From positions 372,001-436,000 of the forward strand of contig OZ244068.1 in assembly GCA_965215615.1 (NCBI GenBank): a stretch of 64,000 nucleotides of DNA, written 5' to 3'. The notes under the pieces are model-generated. The model had not been told where the DNA came from. It did not search any database and saw only the letters and a program-made list of their open reading frames with translations. This DNA comes from CBDATA01 sp965215615. GTDB taxonomy: Bacteria; Acidobacteriota; Vicinamibacteria; Marinacidobacterales; Marinacidobacteraceae. The translations under genes were made by a program, and so were the position numbers. This document shows, one piece after another, positions 62,204 to 64,000 of this stretch; position 1 is the stretch's first letter, and every line of letters starts with the position of its first letter.

Positions 62204-63751
62204 ATGGGCGCGATGCGCCGCCGACTTCCCCTCGGGATCCAGACCTTCCGCAAGCTGCGGGAAGAATCTGCCTACTACGTGGACAAGACGCCGGGGATCA
62301 AGTTGCTGGTGGACAGCGGGTCCTACTACTTCCTGTCGCGGCCGCGCCGGTTCGGGAAGAGCCTGCTGCTCGACACGATCAAGGAACTCTTCGAGGGGAA
62401 CGAGGCGCTCTTCCGGGGGCTCGCGATCGAAGGCGACTGGGACTGGTCGGTGCGGTATCCGGTGGTTCGGCTCGACTTCGCCGGCGGCAGCTACGGAACG
62501 CCGGAGGATCTGCGGGCGGGGCTTGCGGTCCAGTTCGACGAGCTCGAAGCAGCTCACGGGATCGAAAAGCGCTACGAACGACCAGCGGACCGGTTCCGAT
62601 CCCTGGTCTGGACGCTCCACCAGCAGACCGGCCAGCGGGTCGTGGTGCTGGTGGACGAATACGACAAGCCCATCCTCGACACCCTCGCAAAGCCCGAAGT
62701 CGCGATCGCGCACCGGGAAGCGCTCCGGGGGTTCTACGGGGTCATCAAGGCGAGCGATGCCGCGATCCGTTTCGCCATGCTCACCGGGGTCAGCAAGTTC
62801 ACCAAGGTCAGCCTCTTCTCCGAGCTGAACAACCTGACGGACATCACGCTCGACTCCCGCTACGGGGACATCTGCGGCTACCGGGAGGAAGATCTCGACA
62901 CCGTCTTCGCTCCGGAACTCGAAGGACTCGACCGTGAGAAGGTCCGCGACTGGTACAACGGCTATTCGTGGGGCGGCGGGAAGCGGGTCTATAACCCCTA
63001 CGGATTGCTGCGGCTCTTCGACAGCCGTGAGTTCGAGGGCCATTGGTTCGAGTCGGGGACCCCGAAATTCCTGGTGGAGACCCTGATCGAGCGGGGGGTG
63101 TCCTCGGTATCGCTCGACGGGCGACGGAGTACCCTGGATCTTCTCTCCGCGTTCGATGTCGAGCGCATCGGGACCGAGGCGCTCCTGTTCCAGACGGGGT
63201 ATCTGACGATCACCGGCAAGGAAGCCACTCCGCGCGGGACGGCCTACCGGCTCGGGTATCCGAATCGGGAGGTACGTCTCGGACTGAACGAGCACCTGCT
63301 GCGCGAACTGACGAAGTCGCCGGAACACCAACGGGCGAACAGCGAACGGCTCGGGCGGCTTCTCGGGACCCATGACTGCGCGGGGCTCGAAGAGCTGTTC
63401 CACGCCTTCTTCGCCAGCATCCCGTACGAGTGGTACACGAAGAACGACATCGCCCGCTACGAGGGGTACTACGCGAGCATCTTCTACTCGTACTTCGCGG
63501 CGCTCGGGTACGAGGTCACGGTGGAGGATTCGAGCAACCAGGGAAGACTCGACATGGCGGTGCGGGCGGGGGGCCACGTGTATCTGTTCGAGTTCAAGGT
63601 CGTCGAGCAGGCATCGGCGGGCGCTGCGCTCGCCCAGTTGCGGGATCGGGACTACGCGGCGAAATACCGGGGAAGCGGCGAGCCGATCCACCTCGTGGGC
63701 GTGGAGTTCAGCAGCGAAACCCGGAACATCACCGCGTTCGAAGTCGCGTAG
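62204..63751 (+). CDS. AAA-ATPase-like / PD-(D/E)XK protein, copy 2
   Basis: A 515-residue protein nearly identical to copy 1 over residues 1-274 and 392-515 (one substitution, LQQLRD to LAQLRD, in the nuclease part), with the same ATPase and nuclease motifs intact. Residues 275-391 are clearly diverged, for example SREFEGHWFESGTPKFLVET and ITGKEATPRGTAYRLG where copy 1 has IAEEKTRAGQTTYRLG. The upstream spacer is the metY tail, so expression may depend on read-through from the array. Confidence 0.9.
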   Translation: MGAMRRRLPLGIQTFRKLREESAYYVDKTPGIKLLVDSGSYYFLSRPRRFGKSLLLDTIKELFEGNEALFRGLAIEGDWDWSVRYPVVRLDFAGGSYGTPEDLRAGLAVQFDELEAAHGIEKRYERPADRFRSLVWTLHQQTGQRVVVLVDEYDKPILDTLAKPEVAIAHREALRGFYGVIKASDAAIRFAMLTGVSKFTKVSLFSELNNLTDITLDSRYGDICGYREEDLDTVFAPELEGLDREKVRDWYNGYSWGGGKRVYNPYGLLRLFDSREFEGHWFESGTPKFLVETLIERGVSSVSLDGRRSTLDLLSAFDVERIGTEALLFQTGYLTITGKEATPRGTAYRLGYPNREVRLGLNEHLLRELTKSPEHQRANSERLGRLLGTHDCAGLEELFHAFFASIPYEWYTKNDIARYEGYYASIFYSYFAALGYEVTVEDSSNQGRLDMAVRAGGHVYLFEFKVVEQASAGAALAQLRDRDYAAKYRGSGEPIHLVGVEFSSETRNITAFEVA

Positions 63752-63869
63752 AGGCCGCAGAACCACCCGTTCCATCCGGCTTTCCTCGGCATCGAGGACA
63801 TCCTCGAGGATCTCGACCAGGCACTCGAGGCACCATAGGAAGCTCTTCCGGGAAGGACCGGACGATAGG

Positions 63870-64000
63870 ATGGGCGCGATGCGCCGCCGACTTCCCCTCG
63901 GGATCCAGACCTTCCGCAAGCTGCGGGAAGAATCTGCCTACTACGTGGACAAGACGCCGGGGATCAAGTTGCTGGTGGACAGCGGGTCCTACTACTTCCT
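63870..64000 (+). CDS. AAA-ATPase-like / PD-(D/E)XK protein, copy 3, cut by window end
   Basis: ATG 63870 begins the same N-terminus (LPLGIQTFRKLREESAYYVD) and the reading stays open to the last base. The first 43 codons match copies 1 and 2 without visible difference, so the array continues at least one more unit to the right. Confidence 0.85.
   Translation, partial: MGAMRRRLPLGIQTFRKLREESAYYVDKTPGIKLLVDSGSYYF

Larger units (their letters stand above)
60420..64000. repeat. Tandem array of a 1676-bp unit (metY tail plus AAA/PDDEXK gene)
   Basis: Units start at 60420, 62096 and 63772, and the third is cut by the window end. Each begins with CCATCCGGCTTTCC, the last 77 bp of metY, then the spacer and one AAA-ATPase/nuclease gene. 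Units 1 and 2 are almost identical except for 61351-61699 versus 63027-63376. The metY tail in unit 3 has lost 10 bp. Confidence 0.95.

Overview
GC-rich, tightly packed bacterial DNA in which many start codons overlap the previous stop (GTGA or ATGA). The best guess is a Gram-negative of Acidobacteriota type: there is a lipoprotein of LolB type, a TonB-receptor remnant, and an rpoB carrying a cysteine-rich N-terminal insertion that I recall from Acidobacteriota. The assignment rests on memory of family features and was not tested by phylogeny.

1-22.2 kb (all minus strand) is a conserved information-processing superoperon. Read in the direction of transcription it runs purH, TPR protein, LolB-like lipoprotein, ispE, tRNA-Gln, prs, rplY, pth, rpsF-rpsR-rplI, dnaB, radA, ispDF, rlmB, four tRNAs, tuf, rpmG, tRNA-Trp, secE, nusG, rplK-A-J-L, rpoB. 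A near-consensus promoter precedes the tRNA-tuf block and a terminator-like attenuator separates rplL from rpoB. 22.3-31.3 kb holds selA-thiS-thiG-nth and an F420-type oxidoreductase on the plus strand, then an HTH gene, rhomboid protease and uvrA on the minus strand, then a DUF2090 protein.

31.3-43.7 kb is an accessory island full of broken genes: a TonB-receptor tail, a Panacea-type toxin-antitoxin pair with a damaged toxin, an ATPase plus frameshifted TOPRIM-like nuclease, three PIN toxin loci (one truncated), two tandem tyrosine recombinases plus a recombinase fragment, a gene interrupted by a 181-bp MITE, and a split AAA ATPase. 43.7-53.4 kb is an intact three-gene cluster: DUF1156 DNA methylase, HEPN-DUF499 ATPase, and SNF2 helicase with a DUF3883 nuclease-like end. 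This is a candidate anti-phage or modification system.

The most interesting feature joins these two regions. A second, end-truncated copy of the methylase lies in inverted orientation at 32.8-34.8 kb. The two copies share near-identical blocks separated by sharply diverged blocks, and both recombinase genes lie between them. This is the architecture of an invertible specificity or on/off cassette.

53.5-56.9 kb encodes a secreted S9 peptidase and a cytochrome P450 (minus strand). 56.9-60.5 kb is a SAM-riboswitch-controlled aspartate/methionine operon: small unknown protein, aspartokinase without ACT domains, aspartate-semialdehyde dehydrogenase, O-acetylhomoserine sulfhydrylase. From 60.4 kb to the window end, a 1676-bp unit is tandemly repeated. 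Each unit carries the 3' tail of the sulfhydrylase gene plus an AAA-ATPase/PD-(D/E)XK gene whose middle third differs between copies.
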